Below, piece after piece: positions 27,047 through 36,996 of a DNA stretch of 64,000 bases. The notes under the pieces are model-generated. The model was not told the DNA's origin, did not search any database, and was given only the letters and a program-made list of their open reading frames with translations. Numbering within the stretch: position 1 is the stretch's first letter; each line of letters opens with the position of its first letter. The stretch comes from Halarcobacter anaerophilus (lineage in GTDB: Bacteria > Campylobacterota > Campylobacteria > Campylobacterales > Arcobacteraceae): NCBI RefSeq assembly GCF_006459125.1, contig NZ_CP041070.1, forward strand, positions 868,001 through 932,000, in the 5' to 3' direction. Both the position numbers and the translations under genes were made by a program.

Positions 27047-29281
27047 TTAAGGCTTACTTTTAAGGGTTATTTTGAAACATGCTCCGTAAAGTTTTTCTCC
27101 TTCTAACTCAAAAGATTCATTATTTACCTCAATAGCAAAATTCATATGTTTTGTTAATATCTCTCTGGTCATATAAAGTCCTATTCCTGTACCTTGACTT
27201 TGGTGTTTTGTAGTAAAATAGGGCTCAAAAATTCTATTTATTATCTCTTCTTTTATTCCTTTTGCACTATCTTTTATTGTTAGGGTTTTATTTGAACACT
27301 CTATTACGATAACTTTTTTTTCTATATCTTTTTTGGAATTTAAAGCATCAACACTGTTATTTATAATATTTAAAATTGCTTGTTGAAACTCATTTTTATA
27401 TCCGTAAAGCTCTACTTTCTCGTCAATACTTAAAATAACTCTGATTTGATCATGTTTTAGTTTGTCTTTTAGTAGTGAGATATTTTCCAAAATACTCTTT
27501 TTTAGTAAAAATTTACTTTTTTCTCTATCTTGTCTAAAAAAGTTTTTGAAATCTTCAATTGTCTGAGATAGATATTTAGAGTTTCTTAAAATCAAATCAC
27601 AAGTTGACTGAAATCCGGAAGGATCGACTACTCCTAATTCATTTTGCAGTTTTAAAGAACTTATTGCTGCTGATATGGAGCTTAAAGGTTGTCTCCATTG
27701 ATGAGCAATATTACTTAGCATTTCCCCCATTGCAGCCATTTTGTTTTGTTGAAACAACATTCTGTCTTTTGTTTTACTCTTTTCAATCTCTTCTTCGACT
27801 CTTTTTTCCAAAGATTCGTTTAACTCTTGTAACTCTTTTGTTTTTATTTCTACCAAATCCTCTAAATTATCGTTTAATCTTTTTAGTTTTTTTTGCTGTT
27901 TTACTTCTTGAGTTATATCTGTTAAGGTCACAATTATATAAGGAACATCATCTTCGTCAAAAATTGTAGAGTTTACATTTAAGGTAAAGTGATGAAGTCT
28001 GTTATCTTTTTCTATTGCGGCTTTAAATCTGATTTGCGGATTTTCTAAAATATATTCTGCCCAGTTTTTCCCATTGTAATCTTTATCTATTAAATATGTT
28101 TCATCATCCATATTTACAAAAGTTTCACATACGCATTCATATCTTTTTTTAAAATCTTCCAATGAAGAGAAGTTAAAAAATTCTAAAAGCTGTTTGTTTG
28201 AATTTTTTATATGATAACCGTCTGTTATTACGATAATATTTTTTTGAGAATCTAAAATAATCTGATTTTTCTTCTCTTGCATCTTTATTTTTTTTAAATT
28301 TTTTTCTAATTTGAGATTAAGATTTTCAATACTTCTTAGATAAATATAATATGAAATAATTGTATAAAGCAGTCCAATTAGAAATATTGATAAAAGAACA
28401 TAAGCTTCTGAATTTTTCTTAAATTTTTTTATATCTAAAATATCTATATCATTTAAGTTTTTTGTTAGGATCATATATCCTATTAGATCATTATCTACTT
28501 CTAAAACTTTTAAAGTTGTTAAAATTCTGTTTTCTATTAATTCATAATCTTTTATAGACAAAACTTTTTCTAAATTCTCTTTTTCTACCAAGTTAAGAAG
28601 GTTTTTATTTGCATTTAAATTTGCAATATAATAGTCTTTTATAAATCTTTTGGTAAAGGGATATTTTATTGTCTCTTTATATTTTTTATCTGCTAAAACA
28701 AGAGCATCTATTTTGTTCTCTTTTAGTATTTTTGCTATTGAATTAAAATGAGTAATAATCTCAAAAATTCCTATAAATTCATTATTATGAAAAAGAGGAA
28801 TCATAGATTTAAAAGTCATATCAAATCTGCCTACACTAATTGAAGTTAAGATTTTTTTGTTTTTTAATATTTTTCTAACATCTGCTCTAAAATCCAAAGA
28901 GTCATGGGTTTTTTTCGTCCAGCTTCTATAAAAACTGTCGCCTTTTTTATCCAATACTTGAAACCATACATTTTTAAATTTAGTATTTTTTCTTAATTCC
29001 AAAGAGAACTTATCGTAATCAAGTTTTGAATTATCGTTGTTTAACAAAGCATCGATAATCCTTTTATCTTTTGAAATAGACATTGCAACTGCCAAGGTCG
29101 CATTTTTTTTGTCTTTTATTAAATTTGAGGCACTGTTTTTCAAGTTTTTCGAGATAGTTATATATTTTTGGTTTAACTGTTTTTTCTCTTCTTTATTGAT
29201 ATAAAAAGTTGAAACGGTATATATAACAAGTGCAATAAATATATAAAATAAAAAGTTTATGATGAATTTATTTTTTAGCAT
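27047..29281 (-). CDS. orphan membrane sensor histidine kinase with PAS domain
   Basis: A 744-residue protein: membrane helix (about 6-24), a long periplasmic sensor region (about 30-285) resembling a double Cache domain, second helix (about 290-313), PAS-like region (about 345-455), coiled linker, HisKA-type dimerisation box IAHQWRQPLSSISAA with the phospho-acceptor at H527, and an HATPase_c domain (about 625-744, with NSVDALNSK, DSAKGI and GTGIGLYMTREI). No response regulator gene lies nearby, so its partner is elsewhere. HQWRQPL-type kinases are abundant in Arcobacter-like genomes. Confidence 0.85.
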   Translation of the reverse strand: MLKNKFIINFLFYIFIALVIYTVSTFYINKEEKKQLNQKYITISKNLKNSASNLIKDKKNATLAVAMSISKDKRIIDALLNNDNSKLDYDKFSLELRKNTKFKNVWFQVLDKKGDSFYRSWTKKTHDSLDFRADVRKILKNKKILTSISVGRFDMTFKSMIPLFHNNEFIGIFEIITHFNSIAKILKENKIDALVLADKKYKETIKYPFTKRFIKDYYIANLNANKNLLNLVEKENLEKVLSIKDYELIENRILTTLKVLEVDNDLIGYMILTKNLNDIDILDIKKFKKNSEAYVLLSIFLIGLLYTIISYYIYLRSIENLNLKLEKNLKKIKMQEKKNQIILDSQKNIIVITDGYHIKNSNKQLLEFFNFSSLEDFKKRYECVCETFVNMDDETYLIDKDYNGKNWAEYILENPQIRFKAAIEKDNRLHHFTLNVNSTIFDEDDVPYIIVTLTDITQEVKQQKKLKRLNDNLEDLVEIKTKELQELNESLEKRVEEEIEKSKTKDRMLFQQNKMAAMGEMLSNIAHQWRQPLSSISAAISSLKLQNELGVVDPSGFQSTCDLILRNSKYLSQTIEDFKNFFRQDREKSKFLLKKSILENISLLKDKLKHDQIRVILSIDEKVELYGYKNEFQQAILNIINNSVDALNSKKDIEKKVIVIECSNKTLTIKDSAKGIKEEIINRIFEPYFTTKHQSQGTGIGLYMTREILTKHMNFAIEVNNESFELEGEKLYGACFKITLKSKP

Positions 29282-29419
29282 GATTGTCCTGTATATGATT
29301 TAATAATTATAATAAAAAACTATTAATTACTTAATTAATCAAGCATAGAGAATTTAAGTTATTTACAAAGTGAGAAATATTTACTAATAATTAATGTTTT
29401 TTTGATACAATTCTGAATT

Positions 29420-30490
29420 ATGAAAAATATAAAAAGATACCCAACAAAAAAGATATATGTAGGTGATGTTGCCATAGGAGGAGATTCTCCTATCTCTGTG
29501 CAATCAATGACTTACAGTAAAACTTCAGATATAGAAACTACAGTAGAACAGATAAAAGCTTTACATTTTGCAGGTGCAGATATCGTAAGAGTTGCAGTTC
29601 CCGATATAGAAGCTGCAAACGCCTTAAAAGAGATAAAAAAACAGAGTTCTCTTCCTATTGTTGCAGATATACATTTTAATCATAAATTAGCATTAATAGC
29701 AGCAGAGGTTGTAGATTGTATTAGAATAAATCCAGGAAACATAGGAAACAAACAAAGAGTACAAGAAGTTGTCAAAGCTTGTAAACAAAGAAATCTGCCT
29801 ATTAGAATAGGAGTAAACTGCGGTTCTTTGGAAAAAGAGTTTGAAAATAGATATGGACAAACTGCAAAAGGAATGGTTGAAAGTGCCGACTATAATATAA
29901 AATATCTTGAAGATTTAGGTTTTGATGATATAAAAGTTTCATTAAAAGCAAGTGATGTTCAAAGAACGGTTGAAGCATATAGAATGTTAAGACCTTTGAA
30001 TCATTATCCTTTTCATTTAGGTGTTACGGAAGCAGGAACACTGTTTCACTCAACAATAAAATCTTCTATTGCTTTAGGAAGTCTTCTTTTAGACGGAATA
30101 GGTGATACTTTAAGAGTCTCTATTACTGGAGAACTTGAAAAAGAGGTTGAAGTAGGGCGGGCAATTTTAAAAGATGCAGGACTTACAAAAGAGGGCTTAA
30201 ATATAATTTCATGCCCCACTTGCGGACGAATTGAAGCGGATTTAGTAAGCGCGGTTGCCCAAGTTGAAGAGAGAACCAAACATATTAAAACACCTCTTAA
30301 TGTTTCAGTTATGGGATGCGTGGTAAATGCGTTAGGTGAAGCAAAAGCGGCAGATGTTGCAATAGCATACGGAAAAGGGACAGGATTAATTATTAAAAAA
30401 GGTGAAACAATAGCCAAACTTCCCACAGATAAACTTCTTGACAGATTTTTAGAAGAGGTTGAAGTAGAAGCAAAGAAAAACCAAGATTAA
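29420..30490 (+). CDS. ispG: 4-hydroxy-3-methylbut-2-enyl diphosphate synthase (IspG)
   Basis: A 356-residue Fe-S enzyme of the MEP isoprenoid pathway, making HMBPP from MEcPP. Seen: [28 protein letters not shown], the TIM-barrel strand [11 protein letters not shown], and the cluster ligands in SCPTCGR and [12 protein letters not shown]. There is no clear ribosome-binding site; a TACAAT -10-like box at 29406-29411 would put the transcript start almost at the ATG, so it could be translated leaderless. It diverges from the sensor kinase gene. Confidence 0.96.
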   Translation: MKNIKRYPTKKIYVGDVAIGGDSPISVQSMTYSKTSDIETTVEQIKALHFAGADIVRVAVPDIEAANALKEIKKQSSLPIVADIHFNHKLALIAAEVVDCIRINPGNIGNKQRVQEVVKACKQRNLPIRIGVNCGSLEKEFENRYGQTAKGMVESADYNIKYLEDLGFDDIKVSLKASDVQRTVEAYRMLRPLNHYPFHLGVTEAGTLFHSTIKSSIALGSLLLDGIGDTLRVSITGELEKEVEVGRAILKDAGLTKEGLNIISCPTCGRIEADLVSAVAQVEERTKHIKTPLNVSVMGCVVNALGEAKAADVAIAYGKGTGLIIKKGETIAKLPTDKLLDRFLEEVEVEAKKNQD

Positions 30491-30523
30491 ATTATTGAAA
30501 TTTTAAATTCAAAAGGAGAAAAT

Positions 30524-30571
30524 AAGGGGAATAAATAATCAAAAGTAAATATTGGTTATTTATTCTTCCTT
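30524..30571. repeat. inverted repeat between ispG and dnaB
   Basis: AATAAATAA at 30530-30538 pairs with TTATTTATT at 30556-30564, and the flanks AAGG (30524-30527) and CCTT (30568-30571) extend the stem around a small internal loop. It covers the region just before the dnaB start. It could end the ispG transcript or shape dnaB translation; no T-run follows. Confidence 0.4.
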
Positions 30572-30578
30572 AAAAAAT

Positions 30579-32018
30579 ATGGATAGTATATATAGTGTAA
30601 ATATCGAAAGAGCAGTATTAAGTTCAGTACTTTTTAACCCCGATGAGATAGAAGATATTTTAGGGATTTTAAAACCGGCAGATTTTTATTTGCCGGCACA
30701 TCAGAAAATTTTTGATGTAATGGTGAGACTTCATAATTCAGATATGCCAATAGACGAGGAATTTATCAGAAAAAGAGTAGATTCCAAAGATGTAGATGAT
30801 TCGATACTTTTAGAAATACTATCAGCTAATCCTATTACGAATACTTTAGCTTATGCAAGAGAGATCAAAGACGGTGCCGTAAAAAGAGAGTTGGCAACAT
30901 TGGCAACAACAATAAAAAAAGTTGCTATAGAAGATGAAGTAACCGCAAATGATGCTTTGGATGTAGTTCAAGGGGAACTTTATAAAATCTCTACGGATAG
31001 TGCAACCAGCGAATTAAAAGATATGGAAGTTGTTACAAACGATACGCTTTCATATATCAAAAAGATGAAAGAGTTAGGTAATAAACACCTAATCGGAGAG
31101 ACAACGGGATTTTATGATTTAGATAAAAGAACAACAGGTTTTAACGAAGGGGATTTGGTAATTATTGCCGCAAGACCTGCTATGGGGAAAACGGCACTTG
31201 TTTTAAATATGGCTTTAAAAAACGTTGAAGCTGGAAAAGGTGTAATTTTCTTCTCTCTTGAGATGCCTGCGGAGCAGTTAATGTTAAGAATGCTTGCAGC
31301 TAAAACTTCAATACCTCTGCAAAATTTAAGAAAAGGTGATATGGACGATAATCAATGGTCAAATCTAAATAGAGCCTTTGAAGATTTAAATACAAAAAAA
31401 CTCTTTGTCGATGACGGTGGTAGCATAAATATCAATCAATTAAGAGCAAGAGTTAGAAAATTGGCTCAAAATGAAGATAATAATATTTCAATGGTAATTA
31501 TAGATTACCTTCAACTTATGCAAGGTACCGGGAATAAAGATAGACATCAAGAGGTTTCAGATATTTCAAGGGGACTTAAAATGCTTGCAAGGGAGATGAA
31601 AATTCCTATTCTTGCTCTGTCTCAATTAAATAGGGGACTTGAAAACAGACCAGATAAAAGACCGATGCTAAGTGACTTAAGAGAATCAGGAGCTATTGAG
31701 CAGGATGCCGATATTATCATGTTTGTATATAGAGATGACGTATATAAAGAGAGAGATGAAGCAAGAAAAGAGAAAGAGGCATCAGACAAAGGCGAAGAGT
31801 ACAAATCCAAGTTTGTTAATAAACCCGTTGAAGAAGCTGAAATTATTATCGGTAAACAAAGAAACGGACCAATAGGTACTGTAAAACTTGATTTCCAAAA
31901 ACAGTATACGAGATTTGTGGACAAAGAAAATTCAAATGATGCTCCTATAGAAGTCGTTTTTGAATCAATTTCAGATACAAATAAAGAGACTAACGTGGAG
32001 ATACCTAATATTTTATAA
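30579..32018 (+). CDS. dnaB: replicative DNA helicase
   Basis: DnaB hexameric helicase that unwinds DNA ahead of the replisome. I prefer ATG 30579 (MDSIYSVNIERAVLSS, 479 residues) over TTG 30552 because homologs begin at this conserved stretch; neither has a good ribosome site. The N-terminal domain (about 8-110) is followed by the RecA-like core with Walker A ARPAMGKTALVLNMA, H1a FFSLEMPAEQL, Walker B MVIIDYLQLMQG, and the arginine-finger region KQRNGPIG. No intein or loop insertion is present. Confidence 0.95.
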   Translation: MDSIYSVNIERAVLSSVLFNPDEIEDILGILKPADFYLPAHQKIFDVMVRLHNSDMPIDEEFIRKRVDSKDVDDSILLEILSANPITNTLAYAREIKDGAVKRELATLATTIKKVAIEDEVTANDALDVVQGELYKISTDSATSELKDMEVVTNDTLSYIKKMKELGNKHLIGETTGFYDLDKRTTGFNEGDLVIIAARPAMGKTALVLNMALKNVEAGKGVIFFSLEMPAEQLMLRMLAAKTSIPLQNLRKGDMDDNQWSNLNRAFEDLNTKKLFVDDGGSININQLRARVRKLAQNEDNNISMVIIDYLQLMQGTGNKDRHQEVSDISRGLKMLAREMKIPILALSQLNRGLENRPDKRPMLSDLRESGAIEQDADIIMFVYRDDVYKERDEARKEKEASDKGEEYKSKFVNKPVEEAEIIIGKQRNGPIGTVKLDFQKQYTRFVDKENSNDAPIEVVFESISDTNKETNVEIPNIL

Positions 32019-32053
32019 TCATGTAAATTATAATAAATTAAGCTTTTTATAAA

Positions 32054-32059
32054 TATAAT
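32054..32059 (+). promoter_or_regulatory. -10 box for the pseudopilin gene
   Basis: TATAAT 30 bases before the ATG at 32089, in the 70-base gap after dnaB. Confidence 0.5.
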
Positions 32060-32088
32060 CTATCAAATTATTTATATGGAGCTTATAT

Positions 32089-32478
32089 ATGAAAGCTGCT
32101 TTTTCCCTTTTGGAACTTATTTTTGCAATTGTGATTATGGGAATAATCGCTTCTTTTGCTATTCCCAAATATATGGATACAAGAGATCAAGCTTTGGCAT
32201 CTACAATACAAAGAGACGTAGTAACCGCAATAAACTCTTTTCAAAGTTATTATTTAGTTAATAGAGAGATTAAAGAGATTTCGGATGTAATAACTTTAAA
32301 TACTAAAAACTGGTCTTTAGAAGAGAATAAAATGACTTTTTTAGAAGGAAATAAAAGTTGCGTAGAACTTTTAGTGGATAAAGAAAAAATTTCAATAACC
32401 GTCAATGAAGAGGCAGGAAGCGTCTGTAAAGAGCTTGCAAACAGAGGAATTATAACGCAAGATATTGATTTAATATAA
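32089..32478 (+). CDS. type II/IV-type pseudopilin (prepilin N-terminal domain)
   Basis: A 129-residue protein starting MKAAFSLLELIFAIVIMGII: a very short leader, then the prepilin peptidase motif with the methylated Phe at residue 5 and the conserved Glu at position +5 (FSLLE). The residue before the cut is Ala rather than the usual Gly. After the hydrophobic helix (about 5-25) comes a small globular domain with two cysteines (in KSCVEL and SVCKEL) that could form a disulfide. No other secretion or pilus gene is nearby, so it is an orphan. It probably joins a type II secretion or transformation pseudopilus. Confidence 0.85.
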   Translation: MKAAFSLLELIFAIVIMGIIASFAIPKYMDTRDQALASTIQRDVVTAINSFQSYYLVNREIKEISDVITLNTKNWSLEENKMTFLEGNKSCVELLVDKEKISITVNEEAGSVCKELANRGIITQDIDLI

Positions 32479-32520
32479 ATTTGATAAAATATAGCCACTA
32501 AATAAAAAAGGCAAGAAGAT

Positions 32521-33045
32521 ATGCAAAAGGCTATATTTTTAGATAGAGACGGAGTAATAAATATAGAAAAGGATTACACCTACAAAATCGAAGAGTTTGA
32601 ATTTGTAGATTCTTTATTTGATTCTTTGAAATATTTACAAGATTTAGGATATAAACTCTTTATTATCACAAATCAATCGGGTATTGCAAGAGGTTATTAC
32701 ACTATTCAGGATTATAAGATTTTAACAAATTGGATGCTTGATTATCTGGAACAAAAAGGTATTTTTATTTCTCAAACAGAGTTTTGCCCTCACGGTCCTG
32801 ACGATAATTGTAACTGTAGAAAACCGAAAACAGGAATGATTGACAATATCTTAAAAAAACATGATATTGATTTAGAAAATTCATGGCTCATTGGAGACAA
32901 ACAAGCCGATATTCAATGTGCAAAAAATGCAAATATCAAAAATACAATACAAGTAAAATCAGGACATAAGTTTGATGAAAAGGACTCTATAGCCGATTTT
33001 GTCTGCGATAGTATAAAAGATATTAAAAATATTATTAAGAATTAA
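32521..33045 (+). CDS. gmhB: D-glycero-D-manno-heptose 1,7-bisphosphate phosphatase
   Basis: A 174-residue HAD phosphatase of the GmhB group. DRDGVIN gives nucleophile D8 and acid D10, FIITNQSGIARGYY is motif II, the zinc loop reads CPHGPDDNCNCRKPK (Cys-x-His...Cys-x-Cys), and WLIGDKQADIQCAKNAN is motif IV. It removes a phosphate in ADP-heptose synthesis for lipopolysaccharide core. The kinase of the pathway (hldA) is at 36997 in the same direction. Confidence 0.93.
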   Translation: MQKAIFLDRDGVINIEKDYTYKIEEFEFVDSLFDSLKYLQDLGYKLFIITNQSGIARGYYTIQDYKILTNWMLDYLEQKGIFISQTEFCPHGPDDNCNCRKPKTGMIDNILKKHDIDLENSWLIGDKQADIQCAKNANIKNTIQVKSGHKFDEKDSIADFVCDSIKDIKNIIKN

Positions 33046-33125
33046 CTATTATATAAACGTAATATTTTTTTGGATAGAATATTACTCTTTTGAGACGATT
33101 ATTTTTAAAAAAAGAAAGAGTTGTA

Positions 33126-33668
33126 ATGGAATTAAGCGAAATAGATAAAAATTTAATACAAAACTCCATAAGAGATGTTAAAGACTTTCCCAAAGAGGGA
33201 GTTGTATTTAAAGATATAACTACTCTTTTAAATAACAAAGAGGCACTTCAAACACTGATTAATCATTTGGAAGATAGATATAAATCTTATGATTTGGATT
33301 ATATTTGCGGAATAGATTCAAGAGGTTTTATCTTTGGTTCGATATTAGCAGACAGATTAAACGTAGGTTTTGTGCCTGTCAGAAAAAAAGGAAAACTTCC
33401 TAGTACTACAGTTTGTGAAAAGTATGAGTTAGAGTACGGTTATGACGAAGTTGAAATACACCTTGATGCTTTTCCTAAAAAAAATCCAAGAGTTTTATTA
33501 ATAGATGATTTGATTGCTACGGGGGGAACTGCTGCTGCTGCGGCAAAACTTATAAAAAATGTTGATGCTAATTTAATCGAAGCCTGTTTTATTCTTAATC
33601 TTACATTTTTAAACGGTGTAAAAAAAGTAAAAGAGCATACTCCTGTTTATTCAGTATTAGATATATAA
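33126..33668 (+). CDS. apt: adenine phosphoribosyltransferase
   Basis: A type I PRTase that salvages adenine to AMP. ATG 33126 ([11 protein letters not shown], 180 residues) is chosen over a TTG 12 codons earlier; it follows AAAGAAAGAG and matches family length. Seen: [16 protein letters not shown], the [11 protein letters not shown] loop, [10 protein letters not shown], and the PRPP site [17 protein letters not shown]. It opens the apt-trpB-dedA-pepA run; apt next to dedA/pepA/ychF is familiar from Campylobacter, with trpB inserted here. Confidence 0.95.
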   Translation: MELSEIDKNLIQNSIRDVKDFPKEGVVFKDITTLLNNKEALQTLINHLEDRYKSYDLDYICGIDSRGFIFGSILADRLNVGFVPVRKKGKLPSTTVCEKYELEYGYDEVEIHLDAFPKKNPRVLLIDDLIATGGTAAAAAKLIKNVDANLIEACFILNLTFLNGVKKVKEHTPVYSVLDI

Positions 33669-33680
33669 AAGAAGAGGAAA

Positions 33681-34895
33681 ATGAAAGAGAATTATTATAT
33701 ACCGAAAGTTTCAAAGTTTGATCCTGACGAAAACGGACACTTTGGAGAATTCGGTGGAAGATTTGTACCGGAAACATTGATGCCGATTTTAGAAGAATTG
33801 GAAGAGAGTTATAAAAAATATAGATTTGATAAAGAGTTCTGGAAAGATGTTGATTATTTGCTAAAAGATTATGTAGGAAGAGAGAGCCCTTTATACTTTG
33901 CAAAAAATATAAGTGATGAAATCGGAGCTAAAATCTATTTAAAAAGAGAAGATTTAAATCATACGGGTGCGCATAAAGTAAATAACGTAATCGCCCAAGG
34001 ACTTTTGGCAAAAAAATTGGGTAAAACAAAAGTTATCGCTGAAACGGGAGCAGGACAACACGGAGTTGCAACAGCTACAATAGCTGCGCTTTTAGGTTTG
34101 GAGTGTACGGTTTTTATGGGTGCAAAAGATGTACAAAGACAAGAATTAAATGTTTTTAGAATGAAGCTTTTAGGAGCAAAAGTAATTCCTGTCGAAAGCG
34201 GAAGCAGAACTTTAAAAGATGCTATGAATGATGCTATTAGATATTGGGTTACTAATGCAAGAGATACTTTTTATATAATAGGAACTGTCGCAGGTCCTCA
34301 CCCTTATCCTATGATGGTAAGAGATTTTCAAAGTATAATCGGATGGGAAGCAAGAAGACAGATACAAGAAAAAGAGGGAAAACTGCCTGATTACATAGTT
34401 GCTTGCATCGGTGGAGGTTCAAATGCAATCGGTACTTTTTCCCATTTTTTAGAAGATGAAAATACAACTTGCATAGGTATCGAAGCAGGAGGAATGGGAG
34501 TTGAAACAAATAAGCACGGTTGTTCCTTGAAAAAGGGAAGTCCAGGTGTTTTACACGGTCAATGCTCATATCTTCTTCAAGATGAAGACGGACAAGTTTT
34601 AGAAGCCTATTCTATTTCTGCGGGATTAGATTATCCGGGTATTGGACCTGAACACTCATTTTTAAAAGATAATGATGTAGTAAAATATGACTCAATAACA
34701 GATGAAGAGGCATTGGAAGCTTTTGTATGGCTTAGCCAAAAAGAGGGGATTATTCCTGCTTTTGAAAGTTCACATGCCGTTGCATATTTAAAGAAAGCAA
34801 AAGAGAAGTTCAAAGACAAGATAGTAATAGTAACTCTGTCTGGACGAGGTGATAAAGATATGGTTCAAGCCAAAGATATATTGCATTTTAAATAG
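33681..34895 (+). CDS. trpB: tryptophan synthase beta chain
   Basis: A 404-residue PLP enzyme joining indole and serine to tryptophan. The PLP lysine is in [19 protein letters not shown], SVGxLG-type substitution [10 protein letters not shown] (phosphate loop) and the C-terminal LSGRGDKDM are intact. The N-terminal [18 protein letters not shown] is diagnostic for TrpB1. trpA is not adjacent, which is unusual compared with trpBA operons, and trpE is far away. Confidence 0.97.
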   Translation: MKENYYIPKVSKFDPDENGHFGEFGGRFVPETLMPILEELEESYKKYRFDKEFWKDVDYLLKDYVGRESPLYFAKNISDEIGAKIYLKREDLNHTGAHKVNNVIAQGLLAKKLGKTKVIAETGAGQHGVATATIAALLGLECTVFMGAKDVQRQELNVFRMKLLGAKVIPVESGSRTLKDAMNDAIRYWVTNARDTFYIIGTVAGPHPYPMMVRDFQSIIGWEARRQIQEKEGKLPDYIVACIGGGSNAIGTFSHFLEDENTTCIGIEAGGMGVETNKHGCSLKKGSPGVLHGQCSYLLQDEDGQVLEAYSISAGLDYPGIGPEHSFLKDNDVVKYDSITDEEALEAFVWLSQKEGIIPAFESSHAVAYLKKAKEKFKDKIVIVTLSGRGDKDMVQAKDILHFK

Positions 34896-34903
34896 GCTTG
34901 AAG

Positions 34904-35590
34904 ATGATTGAAAAATTACAAAATAATTCGGGGAAAATACTCTTTGTCGTAGTAATGATATTCCTTGTTTTTTTGGGATATAGTCTTTATCAAGCTCCTG
35001 AAGGTGGACTAGAAGATAAATTTATATATCTTTTAAAAACTTACGGATATATAATACTTTTTGCTTGGAGTATATTAGAAGGAGAGATTGGTCTTATTAT
35101 GGCAGGACTTCTTTCTCATTCAGGTCATATGAACCTTTATATCGCAATATTCGTTGCGGGACTCGGAGGCTTTGCAGGAGATCAAATCTATTTTTATATA
35201 GGAAGATTTAATAAAGCCTATGTGCATAAAAATTTTAAAGCACAAAGAAGACAGTTTGCTTTGGCACACCTTCTTCTTATGAAATATGGATGGCCTATTA
35301 TATTTATGCAAAGATACATGTACGGAATGAGAACAATTATTCCTATATCAATAGGTTTAACAAGATATAGCGGAAAGCTTTTTGCTTTTATAAATCTTTT
35401 ATCAGCTTGGATTTGGGCAGCAGTTACTATACTGCCTGCTTGGTATTTTGGCGAAGAGATTTTTATCGTAATTCATTGGGCGAAAGAGCATTGGTATTAT
35501 GCTGCTCCGTTTGGAGTGCTTATAGCAGGAAGTATAATTTACTATTTTTATAAAGTAACTAAGAAAAAGGAGCGAAATTTTGAAAGTTAA
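34904..35590 (+). CDS. DedA-family membrane protein
   Basis: A 228-residue protein from ATG 34904 (MIEKLQNNSG; a TTG two codons earlier is the alternative; AATAGG gives the ribosome site). It has the DedA/VTT architecture: helix near 14-32, then the reentrant LILFAWSILEGEIGLIMAG, GGFAGDQIYFYIGR, the basic MQRYMYGMRTIIPISIG motif, and C-terminal helices. DedA proteins act in undecaprenyl-phosphate or phospholipid flipping and envelope integrity. It is followed by pepA, whose start overlaps its 3' end by 11 bases. Confidence 0.85.
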   Translation: MIEKLQNNSGKILFVVVMIFLVFLGYSLYQAPEGGLEDKFIYLLKTYGYIILFAWSILEGEIGLIMAGLLSHSGHMNLYIAIFVAGLGGFAGDQIYFYIGRFNKAYVHKNFKAQRRQFALAHLLLMKYGWPIIFMQRYMYGMRTIIPISIGLTRYSGKLFAFINLLSAWIWAAVTILPAWYFGEEIFIVIHWAKEHWYYAAPFGVLIAGSIIYYFYKVTKKKERNFES

Positions 35591-36983
35591 TTTAATAGAA
35601 AATGATTTTAAAAATGTAGAATCAGATATTGAAATTTTTATTGTTGATGATTTGGAAAACTGTGAAGATAAAGATATTTTAGAAAACATCGGTTTTGAAG
35701 AAAAAGATGAAACAGTTGCACTTCTTCCTGAAATAGGAAGAATTTATGTAGGTTGTGAAAATCAAGATTATGAAAGTATTGCAATAGCAATTGCAGCTGC
35801 AATTAAAAAATTTAATGATACAAAATTTGAAACTGCAAAAATAGAGTTAAATGATTTAGACTTAAAAGCTTTGGTAGAAGGAGCTTTATTAGGTTCTTAC
35901 GAATTTGACGAATATAAATCTAAAAAAAAGAAAAAGAAAAAACAAGAGTTAAATATTTGCAACTCTAAACTCACTTCTGAAATGAAAGAGATATATGAAG
36001 AGTCAAAAATAATCTCAAAAGCAGTAAATAAAACAAGAGATATAGTAAACACTCCTCCTGCAGATTTTTATCCGAAAATCATGGCAAAAACAGCAAAAAA
36101 AATGGCAAAAGAGGCACAAATAGAGTGTGTTGTCCATGGAGAAGAGTATTTAAAGAAAAACAGCATGAATGCAATGCTTAGCGTGGGAAGAGCTTCAACT
36201 CACGAATCAAAACTTATTCACTTGAGTTATAAACCTGAAAATGCAAAGAAAAAAGTTGTTTTAGTAGGAAAAGGATTAACTTACGATTCGGGAGGTTTAT
36301 CTTTAAAACCTGCAGATTATATGGTTACAATGAAAAGTGATAAAAGTGGAGGAAGTGCAGTTATAGGAATTTTAAGTGCTGTTGCAAAACTTAACCTTCT
36401 TGTTGAGGTACACGGAATAATCGGTGCAGTTGAAAATATGATAGGCGGAGATGCTTATAAACCCGATGATGTATTAAAAGCTAAAAACGGTAAAACAATT
36501 GAAGTTAGAAATACGGATGCAGAAGGAAGATTGGTACTTGCAGATTGTCTTTGTTATGCTCAAGATGAGATTGAAGATATTGATTATATTTTTGATTTTG
36601 CAACTCTAACAGGAGCTTGCGTTGTAGGAGTAGGGGAATATACAATCGGAATAATGGGGAATGATACTGTATTAAAAAGAGAAGTAGTATCAAACAGTTT
36701 ACAATCCGGAGAATATGCTACAACTCTGCCTTTTAACAGATTTTTAAGAAAAACAATCAAATCAGAGATTGCCGACATTTGCAATATTGCAAATACAAGA
36801 TACGGTGGAGCAATTACAGCAGGACTATTTTTGGATAATTTTATTTATGAAGAGAATAAAGACAAATGGGTTCACTGGGATATTGCAGGACCTGCTTTTG
36901 TTGAAAAAGCTTGGGGATATAACCCTCACGGAGCAAGTGGAGCAGGCGTTAGAGCGACTCTACAATTTTTGAAAACCCTTTAA
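35580..36983 (+). CDS. pepA: leucyl aminopeptidase (M17)
   Basis: A 467-residue cytosol aminopeptidase. The start is TTG 35580, placed after AAGGAGCGAAA and inside the end of dedA. The C-terminal catalytic domain shows VGKGLTYDSGGLSLKPAD, MKSDKSGGSAVIG (metal Lys/Asp) and NTDAEGRLVLADCL (metal Asp/Glu and catalytic Arg). The N-terminal regulatory domain carries a lysine-only patch at about 118-125. It removes N-terminal residues from peptides. The pepA-ychF linkage is conserved in Campylobacter, here split by hldA and osmC. Confidence 0.95.
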   Translation: MKVNLIENDFKNVESDIEIFIVDDLENCEDKDILENIGFEEKDETVALLPEIGRIYVGCENQDYESIAIAIAAAIKKFNDTKFETAKIELNDLDLKALVEGALLGSYEFDEYKSKKKKKKKQELNICNSKLTSEMKEIYEESKIISKAVNKTRDIVNTPPADFYPKIMAKTAKKMAKEAQIECVVHGEEYLKKNSMNAMLSVGRASTHESKLIHLSYKPENAKKKVVLVGKGLTYDSGGLSLKPADYMVTMKSDKSGGSAVIGILSAVAKLNLLVEVHGIIGAVENMIGGDAYKPDDVLKAKNGKTIEVRNTDAEGRLVLADCLCYAQDEIEDIDYIFDFATLTGACVVGVGEYTIGIMGNDTVLKREVVSNSLQSGEYATTLPFNRFLRKTIKSEIADICNIANTRYGGAITAGLFLDNFIYEENKDKWVHWDIAGPAFVEKAWGYNPHGASGAGVRATLQFLKTL

Positions 36984-36996
36984 GAGAATTAAGGAT

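Noticed and set aside
32076-32261. A 61-codon frame overlapping the pseudopilin start.
   Set aside because: Different frame from the prepilin motif, no homology pattern; the pseudopilin at 32089 explains the region.
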